From assembly GCF_900086585.1 (NCBI RefSeq), contig NZ_FLKM01000008.1:1623652-1687651 (forward strand): DNA of 64,000 nucleotides. Reading direction: 5' to 3'. The DNA is from Emergencia timonensis (lineage in GTDB: Bacteria; Bacillota; Clostridia; Peptostreptococcales; Anaerovoracaceae). The position numbers and the translations under genes were made by a program. Positions 42,217-50,620 of the stretch are shown here, in pieces. Each line of letters opens with the position of its first letter. Position 1 is the stretch's first letter. The notes beneath the pieces are model-generated. The model was not told where the DNA came from and made no database searches. It was given only the letters and a program-made list of their open reading frames with translations.

Positions 42217-43560
42217 TTATACGATGCCCTGAGCCATCATAGCTTCTGCAACCTTTTCGAATCCAGCGATGTTAGCGCCAGCGATCAGATTGTAGCCGAT
42301 GCCGTATTTTTCACAAGCGTCAGCAGCTGCCTTATGGATGTTCACCATGATTGTCTCTAACTGTTCATAAACCTGAGCAGGTGAGAAGACTGTGTGACCA
42401 GCGTTCTGTCCCATTTCGATACATGAAGTAGCAACGCCGCCGGCATTTGCTGCCTTGGATGGTCCGACAATAACGCCGTTTTCCTGTAAGTATTCGATGG
42501 CTTCGTTAGTCGTAGGCATGTTAGCGCCTTCGCAGAGATACTTACAACCGTTAGCAACCATTGTCTTAGCATCCTCGATGCGGATTTCGTTCTGTGTTGC
42601 GCAAGGGATGTAGAGATCAGCTTTGACTTCCCAAGGTTTCTTTCCAGCGTAGAACGTTGCGCTAGGGAATTTGTCTGCGTAAGGTGCGCAGATGTTCTTG
42701 CCGGATCCTCTCAGCTCAAGAAGGTAATCAACTTTTTCGCCAGTAACGCCTTCTGGATCGTGGATGTATCCGTCTGGTCCGGAAATCGTGATGACTTTAG
42801 CGCCTAATTCGTTGAGTTTCTGAACTGTTCCCCAAGTTACGTTACCGAAACCGGAAACTGCAACAGTCTTGCCCTTGACTTCTTCTCCGCAGTGTTTCAG
42901 CATTTCTCTTGCAAAGAATACGATTCCGTATCCAGTTGCTTCTGTTCTGCCTGCTAATCCGCCGTAGGATAAACCTTTGCCTGTGAGAACGCCTTCGTAT
43001 CTGTTGACGATTCTCTTGTACTGTCCGAATAAGTAACCGATTTCTCTTGCGCCTACACCGATATCTCCAGCAGGAACGTCAGTGTGAGGACCGATATGTC
43101 TGTAAAGCTCTGTCATAAATGACTGGCAGAATCTCATGACTTCTGCATCTGATTTGCCGTTAGGATCAAAGTCGGAGCCGCCTTTGCCGCCGCCGATAGG
43201 AAGACCAGTCAAGCTGTTCTTGAAGATCTGTTCAAAACCTAAGAATTTGATGATTCCTGGGTATACATTTGCTGCAAATCTCAGGCCGCCTTTGTAAGGT
43301 CCAAGTGCGCTGTTGAATTCATATCTGTAACCTCTGTTGACCTGTACTTTGCCGTTATCGTCAACCCAAGGTACTCTGAAGCTGATTCCTCTTTCAGGCT
43401 CGATCAATCTCTCCACTAATCCTGCTTCTATATATTCAGGATGTGCTTCAAGAACTGGTTCGATGGAAGTAAGAACCTCTTCAATTGTCTGTAAAAATTC
43501 TGGTTCGCCAGGATTTCTCTTCTTAGCAATCTCAATGTATTGCTCAACTAATTTACCCAT
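42217..43560 (-). CDS. gdhA: NADP-type glutamate dehydrogenase
   Basis: 447 aa, ATG at 43560 behind AGGAGA. It links 2-oxoglutarate and ammonia with glutamate. The motifs are ALGPYKGGLRF, the catalytic lysine region PIGGGKGGSDFDP, DVPAGDIGVG, and the Rossmann stretch VSGFGNVTWG. Length and motifs match the hexameric small GdhA type. Monocistronic with its own strong promoter and terminator. Its codon use is more AT-rich and regular than that of the arginine cassette, as expected for a highly expressed gene. Confidence 0.96.
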   Translation of the reverse strand: MGKLVEQYIEIAKKRNPGEPEFLQTIEEVLTSIEPVLEAHPEYIEAGLVERLIEPERGISFRVPWVDDNGKVQVNRGYRYEFNSALGPYKGGLRFAANVYPGIIKFLGFEQIFKNSLTGLPIGGGKGGSDFDPNGKSDAEVMRFCQSFMTELYRHIGPHTDVPAGDIGVGAREIGYLFGQYKRIVNRYEGVLTGKGLSYGGLAGRTEATGYGIVFFAREMLKHCGEEVKGKTVAVSGFGNVTWGTVQKLNELGAKVITISGPDGYIHDPEGVTGEKVDYLLELRGSGKNICAPYADKFPSATFYAGKKPWEVKADLYIPCATQNEIRIEDAKTMVANGCKYLCEGANMPTTNEAIEYLQENGVIVGPSKAANAGGVATSCIEMGQNAGHTVFSPAQVYEQLETIMVNIHKAAADACEKYGIGYNLIAGANIAGFEKVAEAMMAQGIV

Positions 43561-43624
43561 TTCGATCTCCTCTTTTCTTTAAAATTATTTACTAAAAGTT
43601 GTAAATATTGTCGCCGTTACTTTC

Positions 43625-43653
43625 AATATAACACTTTGAGAATTTGTAGTCAA
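43625..43653 (-). promoter_or_regulatory. gdhA promoter
   Basis: On the minus strand TTGACT, 17-base spacer, TATATT, about 65 bases before the start codon. Confidence 0.75.
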
Positions 43654-43757
43654 CCTTTTCCCAATGTTTTTCTTTTGAAACATCAACTTGGATATAATAG
43701 TTGAAATTCCAATGATTTCGCAATGTACATTGCTAAAGTGGGGCGTACACAAAATGG

Positions 43758-43787
43758 TTGCAAAGTTTGTCGTATGTGGGGTATAAT
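43758..43787 (+). promoter_or_regulatory. Promoter upstream of the small ORF and mgtE
   Basis: TTGCAA, 18-base spacer, TATAAT. The first start codon downstream is that of the 26-codon ORF at 43846. Confidence 0.6.
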
Positions 43788-43845
43788 TAAGTGTTAATAC
43801 TTGCGCTTTGTCGTATAGAGTAAATAAATGAGAGGAAGTGAAGAT

Positions 43846-43926
43846 ATGGATAACGGGCCCGACTCTAAACGAAGCAATAACTTTATAAGTCATCAAAGAC
43901 GATTCCTGTCTTCACGCAAAAAATAG
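43846..43926 (+). CDS. Small ORF (26 aa) in the mgtE leader
   Basis: ATG at 43846 with an excellent ribosome site (GAGAGGAAG). The peptide begins MDNGPDSKRSNNF and ends RRFLSSRKK, strongly basic. I do not recognise it. Near its end AAGAC and GTCTT (43896-43912) can form a small hairpin. It lies 61 bases before mgtE. It could be a regulatory leader peptide or a small protein of its own; expression is inferred from promoter and ribosome site only. Confidence 0.45.
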   Translation: MDNGPDSKRSNNFISHQRRFLSSRKK

Positions 43927-43987
43927 ATCCTAATTGGTATACTTTTCGTGTAGATAGGGAAATACATGGAAAGTGAGGAACATACCG

Positions 43988-45385
43988 ATGGATAATATCA
44001 TGATGGATTCCGATATGCTGATGGAAGAATCCTTAGAAAAGATCTTGGAATTATTGGAGAACAAGAAGTATTTCCAGGCAAGAGACGAGTTATTAAAATA
44101 TAACGGTGTAGATATTGCAGAACTGTTGGAAGAAGTTACAGAGGAAACGGATATCGACATGACGATCATCTTATTCCGGCTCCTTCCCAAAGATGTATCA
44201 GTAGAAGTGTTTTCAGAACTGCCCACAGACGATCAGGTCGAGATCGTCAATGGGATTACCGATAAAGAAATCACCTTTATCGTGCAGGAGATGGACTTTG
44301 ACGATAAGATCGACGTGCTGGAAGAACTGCCGGCCAATGTGGTAGACAAGATTCTCGAGAAGACACCGAAGAACGAACGAAAGCTGATCAATACATTTTT
44401 AAATTATCCCGATACCTGTGCAGGAAGTCTGATGACACCGGATTACATCAGCCTGCAGAAGGATTGGTCTGTTGGCGAAGCGCTCGAATATATCAAGAAA
44501 GTGGGCATGGATGCGGAAACCGTCTATACTTGTTACGTCAAAGACAGCGGCAGAAAGCTGATTGGAATCGTGTCTCTGAGTACTCTGGTTATTTCTGATG
44601 ACGAGATTAAGATCAAGGACATCATGCGCACGGATTACGTCTATGAAAATGTATACGACGACCAGGAGGACGTATCCGAGGATTTCAAGAAGTACGGTTT
44701 TCTTGCCATTCCTGTCGTAGATAAGGAACAGAGACTGGTGGGCATCATCACCGTCGACGATATTCTGGATGTCATGGAAGAAGAGGCGACAGAGGACATC
44801 GAGAGAATGAACGGCGTCATCGACTGGGAGAACTCCGACAAAGGGTATCTGGATATGTCTGTATGGCAGCATGTCATCAACCGATTGCCTTGGCTGGTCA
44901 TCCTGATGATCGCCTATATCTTTACAGGCATGATCATCACCAGCTTTGAAGGAAGGCTGTCACAGATCATCAGCCTTGTAGCTTATATGCCGATGCTCAT
45001 GGGCACTGGCGGAAACACCGGTTCTCAGGCGGCGACTTTGATCATCCGCGGACTGGCTACAGACGAAGTGGACACTTCTGATGTATTTAAAATACTATGG
45101 AAAGAAGTGAGAATCGGATTTTTGATCGGGGCGATTCTCAGCGCGCTGAACTTTGCCAGGGTCTACTGGCTGGACGGGCAGAGCGCTATGATCGCTTTGA
45201 CTGTCTGCACGGCTATGCTGGCCATCGTCATCTTTGCAAAGATCATTGGCAGTATGATACCGCTCTTTGTCAAGAAACTGAAACTGGACCCGGCGCTGAT
45301 TGCAAATCCGGCCATATCTTCTGTTTCCGATATGGTAGCCCTGTCCATCTATTTTGCAATGGCCATGTTGCTTTTGGGGTTATAA
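43988..45385 (+). CDS. mgtE: Magnesium transporter MgtE
   Basis: 465 aa; ATG 43988 is used because GTGAGG lies just upstream, while GTG 43973 is part of that site. N-terminal MgtE domain with many acidic residues (~25-125), a pair of CBS domains (~130-250) and a C-terminal five-helix channel (~285-465). The channel signature PMLMGTGGNTGSQAATLIIR is complete. The N domain and CBS gate the pore by intracellular Mg2+. A 26-codon ORF precedes it. Confidence 0.95.
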   Translation: MDNIMMDSDMLMEESLEKILELLENKKYFQARDELLKYNGVDIAELLEEVTEETDIDMTIILFRLLPKDVSVEVFSELPTDDQVEIVNGITDKEITFIVQEMDFDDKIDVLEELPANVVDKILEKTPKNERKLINTFLNYPDTCAGSLMTPDYISLQKDWSVGEALEYIKKVGMDAETVYTCYVKDSGRKLIGIVSLSTLVISDDEIKIKDIMRTDYVYENVYDDQEDVSEDFKKYGFLAIPVVDKEQRLVGIITVDDILDVMEEEATEDIERMNGVIDWENSDKGYLDMSVWQHVINRLPWLVILMIAYIFTGMIITSFEGRLSQIISLVAYMPMLMGTGGNTGSQAATLIIRGLATDEVDTSDVFKILWKEVRIGFLIGAILSALNFARVYWLDGQSAMIALTVCTAMLAIVIFAKIIGSMIPLFVKKLKLDPALIANPAISSVSDMVALSIYFAMAMLLLGL

Positions 45386-45428
45386 CTGATGCAGAGATTT
45401 TGGCTGTATTTTAAATGAGGTAGGATTC

Positions 45429-45896
45429 ATGAGGAAATTTACAATTGGGATTTTGATCGTGCTGGTGTGTGCGGGCAGTTTTGCCTTGAACGCCTGCAAG
45501 GAGGAGCCGCCGCAGGAGAAACCGGACAAGCAGGACGAGCTGGCGCCTTTTGTAGGGGATTGGGAATGTGAGGACAATCCTCTCAACGATCCGGATAACT
45601 ACACTGGCTATCTAAAACTGCAGATTACCAAGGATGGTAAGTTCATCATATATGACGATGAGGCAGGAAATCCTGGTATCGAGGGAACGGTCAAGATTCT
45701 TTCCGATCGCGAATTGGAATTGAAATGCATCGACAATGCAGACTTTGATCCGCCGTCCACATGGTATGATATGAAGAAGAAGCAGACACTCTCTTACAAG
45801 TTCAAATCAGAAGAAAAACTCTACCTCATCTACCAGTCCGACTCGGAAGAAGAGAAAATAGAATCGACGTTGATATTTGATAAGGTGAAAAAATAA
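45429..45896 (+). CDS. Putative lipoprotein
   Basis: 155 aa, ATG at 45429 behind TGAGGTAGG. A signal peptide with hydrophobic core (TIGILIVLVCAGSFA) and a lipobox-like FALNAC with the lipidation cysteine C23 start it. The remaining ~130 residues are a lipocalin-like small domain (FVGDWEC opening, later EGTVKIL, then LSYKF and YLIYQ strands), with no known function recognised. It sits where B. subtilis has the lipoprotein gene ydcC upstream of the mazF locus, but similarity to YdcC is not visible. The stop touches the nnrD start. Confidence 0.7.
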   Translation: MRKFTIGILIVLVCAGSFALNACKEEPPQEKPDKQDELAPFVGDWECEDNPLNDPDNYTGYLKLQITKDGKFIIYDDEAGNPGIEGTVKILSDRELELKCIDNADFDPPSTWYDMKKKQTLSYKFKSEEKLYLIYQSDSEEEKIESTLIFDKVKK

Positions 45897-46745
45897 ATGG
45901 AAATAAGAGGTTTAATTGATCGCGGATATGTCCATACTGTTATTAGAAAGCGCCCCGTAGATGTACATAAAGGGGACTGTGGAAAGGTTTTGATTGTTGC
46001 AGGATCAAGGGAAATGGCAGGCGCCGCCATTTTCGCCGGCAAGGCTGCCATAAGATGTGGCAGCGGTCTTGTCAAGATTTGCACCAATAAAAAGATCTTT
46101 CTAAGTCTCCAAACTTCCGTACCGGAAGCCATATGTATGGAGTGGGGTAATACGAAGGATGACCTAATGCAGTATGATTGCATAGCAATAGGCCCGGGAA
46201 TGGGAGTTGATAGACGATCAAAGAACATCTTAAAGATGATTCTAAAGGATTTTGATAAGACTGTCGTGATCGATGCAGATGGACTCAACACGATTGCAAA
46301 ATACGATGAGTTGCAGCAATTGGTTCGAAAAACTGAAGCGTCCGTAATCATGACACCTCATATAGGTGAGGCCAAAAGGCTTTTAGGCAACGCGGACATC
46401 GCAGACCTTACGAGAATAGAGATTGCCTCTTTTTTACGGAAGAAATACGGCTGTATGATTATTGTAAAAGGTGCTAATACCTTGGTAGCCGTTTCCGATG
46501 AAGACGCATATACTAATACTACAGGTAACCCGGGAATGGCAACTGCCGGATCGGGTGATGTCCTAACAGGCATCATCACATCTTTGGCAGGTCAGGGGCT
46601 TGCACCAGAAGATGCAGCCAAAGCCGGAGTATTTGTACACGGACTGTCAGGTGACCTGGCAGCAGATAAACTTGGAGAATACGGCCTGGTGGCCAGCGAT
46701 ATAGCAGATTATGTGCCTTTTGCCTTAAAAGAGTTGACAGAGTAA
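45897..46745 (+). CDS. nnrD: ADP-dependent (S)-NAD(P)H-hydrate dehydratase
   Basis: 282 aa, ATG at 45897 directly after the preceding stop, with AAGGTG nine bases upstream. It repairs hydrated NADH/NADPH. This is the YjeF C-terminal (ribokinase-like) domain: [43 protein letters not shown], and the catalytic [18 protein letters not shown]. The epimerase (NnrE) half that is often fused is missing; a separate gene elsewhere is expected. Confidence 0.93.
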   Translation: MEIRGLIDRGYVHTVIRKRPVDVHKGDCGKVLIVAGSREMAGAAIFAGKAAIRCGSGLVKICTNKKIFLSLQTSVPEAICMEWGNTKDDLMQYDCIAIGPGMGVDRRSKNILKMILKDFDKTVVIDADGLNTIAKYDELQQLVRKTEASVIMTPHIGEAKRLLGNADIADLTRIEIASFLRKKYGCMIIVKGANTLVAVSDEDAYTNTTGNPGMATAGSGDVLTGIITSLAGQGLAPEDAAKAGVFVHGLSGDLAADKLGEYGLVASDIADYVPFALKELTE

Positions 46746-46764
46746 AAGACAAGGAGTGTTGGAC

Positions 46765-47127
46765 TTGATAGTAAAAAAGGGAGACCTTTACTTTGCAGAT
46801 CTAAGTCCGGTTGTCGGCTCCGAACAAGGGGGAGTCAGACCAGTACTAGTAGTTCAAAACGACGTAGGAAACAAATACAGCCCAACGATTATTGTGGCTG
46901 CAGTTACATCACAGATAAATAAGGCTAAATTGCCTACCCATGTGGAGCTTGGAGCAACCGATGGCGGACTTAGTAAGAATTCGGTAGTATTGATGGAACA
47001 ACTTCGTACTATCGATAAGCGAAGACTAAAGGAGCACATTGGTACACTCAGCGACAGTCAGTTGCCGACAGTAGATCAGGCATTGAGTGTCAGTCTGGGT
47101 ATTACTGATAATAATAAAAACCACTAA
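46765..47127 (+). CDS. mazF: MazF/EndoA-type endoribonuclease toxin, no adjacent antitoxin
   Basis: 120 aa. TTG at 46765 is taken as start because AAGGAG lies eight bases upstream and the protein then begins [20 protein letters not shown], as in B. subtilis EndoA; GTG at 46756 overlaps the ribosome site. The catalytic pair R25 and T48 is at the same numbers as in EndoA. The enzyme cuts mRNA at UACAU-like sites in that family. The usual MazE/EndoAI or CopG-type antitoxin gene and alr are missing upstream; nnrD ends 19 bases before. Confidence 0.93.
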   Translation: MIVKKGDLYFADLSPVVGSEQGGVRPVLVVQNDVGNKYSPTIIVAAVTSQINKAKLPTHVELGATDGGLSKNSVVLMEQLRTIDKRRLKEHIGTLSDSQLPTVDQALSVSLGITDNNKNH

Positions 47128-47140
47128 ATTAGATTTTCAT

Positions 47141-47167
47141 GGGGAGAATCTCACTTCGGTTCTCCCC
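47141..47167 (+). other. Hairpin in the transketolase leader
   Basis: GGGGAGAA and TTCTCCCC form a perfect 8-base stem with an 11-base loop. No T-run follows, so it is not a standard terminator. It sits between mazF and the transketolase gene and may protect or regulate that mRNA. Confidence 0.5.
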
Positions 47168-47199
47168 GTAAATAATATAAATTTATATGGAGGAAAAGA

Positions 47200-48018
47200 A
47201 TGGATCAAAAACATTATGAGGAATTGGCCGCGAAGGTCAGAATTGACGTTATTCGCGCAATACATAGTGCCGGGTCAGGACATCCCGGCGGATCACTTTC
47301 TGCAGCGGACATCGTAACGGCCCTGTATTTTAAAGAGATGAACATCGACCCTGCTGACCCGGCAAAGTCAGACAGGGATAAATTCATATTGTCGAAGGGA
47401 CATGCCGGCCCTGTCCAGTATGCGGCTCTGGCAGAGCGGGGATATTATCCTGTCAGCGAAATGATGACCCTGCGTAAGCTGGGAAGCAAGTTCCAGGGAC
47501 ACCCTAATATGCACAAGGTGCCAGGCATCGAAATGTCCACAGGCTCTCTGGGCCAGGGTATTTCCGTCAGCGTCGGTATGGCACTGGCGAACAAAATGGA
47601 CGAGAACCCAGGCAGGGTATATACGCTTTTAGGCGATGGAGAGCTGCAGGAGGGTATCGTATGGGAAGCCGCCATGTCAGCGGCACATTACGGCTTAGAT
47701 AATCTGGTCGCTATCGTAGACTGGAACGGTCTGCAGATCGACGGCAAAAATGATGATGTCATGACGGTGAAGCCGGTGGATGAAAAGTTTGCCGCCTTTG
47801 GCTGGAACGTCCTGGTCATCGACGGACACAACTTTGACGAAATCTTTGCTGCTTTTGATAAAGCGCGTACATATAAAGGAAAACCGACGGCGATTATCGC
47901 GAGGACCCACAAAGGCAGAGGGGTTTCTTTCATGGAAGACAATCCTGGCTGGCACGGCAAAGCGCCGAGTGAAGAGGAAGCCAGGATGGCAGTAGAGGAA
48001 TTGGGAGGTGAATGGTAA
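47200..48018 (+). CDS. Transketolase, N-terminal subunit
   Basis: 272 aa, ATG at 47200 behind GGAGG. Thiamine-diphosphate-binding half: GHPGGSLSAADIV, LSKGHAGPVQYAAL, STGSLGQGISVSVGMAL and the TPP motif GDGELQEGIVWEA ... NGLQIDG. With the next gene it makes the two-piece transketolase common in anaerobes and archaea, used in the non-oxidative pentose phosphate pathway. Its stop TAA overlaps the start of the second subunit (TAATG). Confidence 0.94.
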   Translation: MDQKHYEELAAKVRIDVIRAIHSAGSGHPGGSLSAADIVTALYFKEMNIDPADPAKSDRDKFILSKGHAGPVQYAALAERGYYPVSEMMTLRKLGSKFQGHPNMHKVPGIEMSTGSLGQGISVSVGMALANKMDENPGRVYTLLGDGELQEGIVWEAAMSAAHYGLDNLVAIVDWNGLQIDGKNDDVMTVKPVDEKFAAFGWNVLVIDGHNFDEIFAAFDKARTYKGKPTAIIARTHKGRGVSFMEDNPGWHGKAPSEEEARMAVEELGGEW

Positions 48019-48947
48019 TGGCAGAGAAAATGGCAACAAGAGCGGCATACGGTAAAACTCTCGTAGAGGTTGGAGCTGAGAATCCAAATTTGGTAGTCTT
48101 AGACGCCGACCTTTCAAAATCCACCATGACCAACGAATTCAGCAAGACCTACCCGGAAAGATTCTACAATATGGGTATCGCTGAGCAGAACATGTACGGC
48201 GTGGCCTGTGGACTGGCATTATCGGGCAAGACGGTCTGCGCATCGACTTTTGCGATGTTCGCCAGTGGCAGGGCCTTTGAAATTATCAGAAACTCCATCG
48301 GTTATACAGGTGCCAATGTAAAGGTCTGTGCAACCCATGCAGGTATCACAGTAGGTGAAGACGGAGCCAGCCATCAGACCTTTGAGGATATTGCCTTGAT
48401 GCGCACCATTCCGGGCATGACCGTAGTCAACCCATCTGACGGTGCCAGTGCCAGACTGCTTTTGAAACAGGTCATCGACTTCGACGGTCCGGCTTATGTG
48501 AGACTCGGCCGTGCTGCAGTTCCCACCTTCTATGACGAGACAGCGGATATCAAGCTGGGCAAGGGCAATGAGCTGCGTCCGGGCAGTGATGTGACCGTCA
48601 TCGCAACAGGAATCATGGTTGCAGAAGCCATGATGGCGGCATCTCAACTGGCTGAGGAGGGAATCGACGTCCGTGTCATCGACATGCACACCATCAAGCC
48701 TATTGACGAAGAAATCATTATCAAAGCAGCCCGCGAAACAGGAAAGATTGTAACCGCAGAAGAACATTCTGTAGTGGGCGGTCTCGGAAGCGCCGTAGCT
48801 GAGGTCATCGTCAAGAATTGTCCTGTCAAGATGGAAATGGTTGGACAACTGGATACTTATGGAGAATCCGGCAAACCTGACGAACTGAAAGAAAAGTATG
48901 GAATGACTGCGGCGGATATCGTCAGAGCAGTAAAAGAAATATATTAG
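48018..48947 (+). CDS. Transketolase, C-terminal subunit
   Basis: 309 aa from ATG 48018, with GGGAGGTG 7 bases upstream; ATG 48012 is too close to that site. Pyrimidine-binding half: LDADLSKST, MGIAEQNMYGVACGLAL, ATHAGITVGEDGASHQ and the C-terminal regulatory domain. Coupled by a one-base overlap to the first subunit; a strong terminator follows. Confidence 0.94.
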   Translation: MAEKMATRAAYGKTLVEVGAENPNLVVLDADLSKSTMTNEFSKTYPERFYNMGIAEQNMYGVACGLALSGKTVCASTFAMFASGRAFEIIRNSIGYTGANVKVCATHAGITVGEDGASHQTFEDIALMRTIPGMTVVNPSDGASARLLLKQVIDFDGPAYVRLGRAAVPTFYDETADIKLGKGNELRPGSDVTVIATGIMVAEAMMAASQLAEEGIDVRVIDMHTIKPIDEEIIIKAARETGKIVTAEEHSVVGGLGSAVAEVIVKNCPVKMEMVGQLDTYGESGKPDELKEKYGMTAADIVRAVKEIY

Positions 48948-48971
48948 TTTTGTACATACGAACTTACTGGG

Positions 48972-49007
48972 AAAAGGGCCGGCTGCACAATCAGCCGGCC
49001 CTTTCTC
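48972..49007 (+). terminator. Transketolase terminator
   Basis: AAAGGGCCGGCTG and CAGCCGGCCCTTT form a 13-base stem with a 6-base loop, followed by CT-rich sequence. Confidence 0.85.
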
Positions 49008-49408
49008 CTATTGAATATTGGGGGATTCATTGAAGGCTTGCACCTTCGGTAGAATTAAGATATATAATAATCTGGTCGGTGCTATGCGTATGGCTGTCAC
49101 CGCCAGGGTTATCCTCCGCAACAATGAGACCGGCGTTCCTGGAAAAAATGACGGCGCAGCGGCACAGCCGAATCATGTAAACAGCCTTTCGCATATTGAT
49201 GTTCCGCTCAAGAGGCCCCGCAGACTTTTGCGTGAAGAGGTAACAATGACTGAATCGGGATAAGTGAAACAAAACAACCTCGTTTGCATTGCTATGAGTG
49301 AACCCTGCTGGACCCCTGATCTGAGCGGCATATTGTGATATTCTGTCCTGTGAGATGCAAAGCAAACTGCATGACAGAACTGATACGGGAACTCTCCGAA
49401 TTACTGCT
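49008..49408. other. Intergenic stretch, no gene recognised
   Basis: Several frames are open on both strands, but none has a convincing ribosome site or recognisable sequence. It is the downstream region of the minus-strand gene at 49409; no good terminator for that gene was found. Confidence 0.45.
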
Positions 49409-49699
49409 TTATTGCGCCTGCAAAACATGATTTTCATATAATGGATCTGAATAACAACGCGCGGGCAGATCTTTATAGGAATTAGGAAGTTTCTTCTGTA
49501 TATACTCAGGGGAATCGTCATGGTATGTCTTTTCTGTTCGCTTAAGGGTCTTTGCGTTATAATCTAACATTAGCTGGCCGTATCTCTGCTTGTATGTATG
49601 CGTACCGTTTAGGTCGAGTTCTATCTTCTCGCCATATGGGTTTCTCATCATTTCTGTAATTGCTGTTTCATCTTTTAGAAGTTTCATAAAGCTGTTCAT
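49409..49699 (-). CDS. Small hypothetical protein
   Basis: 96 aa, ATG at 49699 with AAGGAGAA nine bases upstream, so probably expressed. Not recognised. The sequence is polar, rich in Lys, Tyr and Asn, with no signal peptide or membrane segment. It includes KTYHDDSPEYIQKKLPNSYK. It is flanked by two long gene-poor stretches, so it may be accessory DNA. Confidence 0.5.
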   Translation of the reverse strand: MNSFMKLLKDETAITEMMRNPYGEKIELDLNGTHTYKQRYGQLMLDYNAKTLKRTEKTYHDDSPEYIQKKLPNSYKDLPARCYSDPLYENHVLQAQ

Positions 49700-50075
49700 G
49701 ACCAGTTCTCCTTTTCCTATTGATTTTTCTGACTGATGGATTCTCTTGTTAGCATCAAGATACGACAGGCAGAAAGGGAAAGCAAGCGTTTTTTCGGTAT
49801 ATGTCAGTTTTTGGACTTTTTTTGTCGATTCTTAAAATATTTTTGCATCACGGTTTTTAGATGGGTAGACGGCGCGAGAACTTTTTCTGAGTATGCGGAC
49901 TATCTAAGCGGATATTAGAAGACAGAAGTCCGCAGCCGGGGCAGTCAGCTCGATAATTTTGGCATGGTAACACGGACAACAAGACTCAAATGAACCGAAT
50001 ATCATAGATATCTTGCATAATTTCGAATCTTGTCTCATAAGTTTTATTAGACTTTGGGAAAGGGAGCATTGGGTT
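49700..50075. other. Intergenic stretch, possible decayed accessory DNA
   Basis: No gene with a ribosome site. A minus-strand frame near 49900-49990 shows a CPGCG zinc-knuckle-like bit, similar to transposase N-termini but too short and interrupted to name. Confidence 0.35.
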
Positions 50076-50513
50076 ATGAAGAAAGAGATTATTGCAATTG
50101 CGGTAGCTGCGGTGGTTTTAGTAGGACTAATTGTGGCATTTGGTGTAAGCTCAAAAGAGACAAATATAAAATTTGAGAAAGTAGCGGAAAAAGTTATGCC
50201 AAGAGAGATTGAAGCTGATATTTTACCAGAATACAGAGATCTTGAGAGGGCCTTGGCATGTAAAGTGGGTAAAGATATCTACGTCATCGTAACAAGAGGC
50301 GAAAAGCCGACAGCCGGTTATGAGGTCGAAGTAGAGAAAGTCGCTTTGGAGAGCAAAGACGATAAGAGTAATTTGATCGTATATGCGAACTTTGCAGATC
50401 CGGCTGATTCAGAAAATATGGCACAAGTGGCATGCTATCCTTGTGCGGTAGTAAAAGTAGACATGAAAGGTCTGCCTGATACCATCGAACTGAGAACAAA
50501 GTTTGTGGATTAG
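50076..50513 (+). CDS. PrcB-like protein with N-terminal membrane anchor
   Basis: 145 aa, ATG at 50076 behind AAAGGGAG; the frame upstream is unsupported. A membrane helix or uncleaved signal (IIAIAVAAVVLVGLIVAF) occupies residues ~4-23. Residues ~65-140 match the PrcB C-terminal domain: DIYVIVTRGEKPTAGYEVEV and the later KVDMKGLP. PrcB-type domains occur in protease-complex inhibitors and in surface proteins; the role here is open. Confidence 0.75.
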   Translation: MKKEIIAIAVAAVVLVGLIVAFGVSSKETNIKFEKVAEKVMPREIEADILPEYRDLERALACKVGKDIYVIVTRGEKPTAGYEVEVEKVALESKDDKSNLIVYANFADPADSENMAQVACYPCAVVKVDMKGLPDTIELRTKFVD

Positions 50514-50620
50514 TGCAGCAGAAAATGCAATAAAGCTTGCCCATTTTGCAGAAATATGGTAATATATACCATATAAAGCGGTGGTACGATAAGAACACTG
50601 CCAATTACAGGAGGCGGCAA

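Noticed and set aside
49018..49263. An ORF after the transketolase terminator
   Set aside because: The start has only a weak site and the product looks random; the opposite frame is also open, so neither can be supported.
49900..49990. A CPGCG-containing minus-strand stretch, possibly the N-terminal zinc knuckle of an ISL3-type transposase
   Set aside because: Only about 28 codons are open, the His and Cys spacing is off and no catalytic part follows; not enough to call a mobile element.
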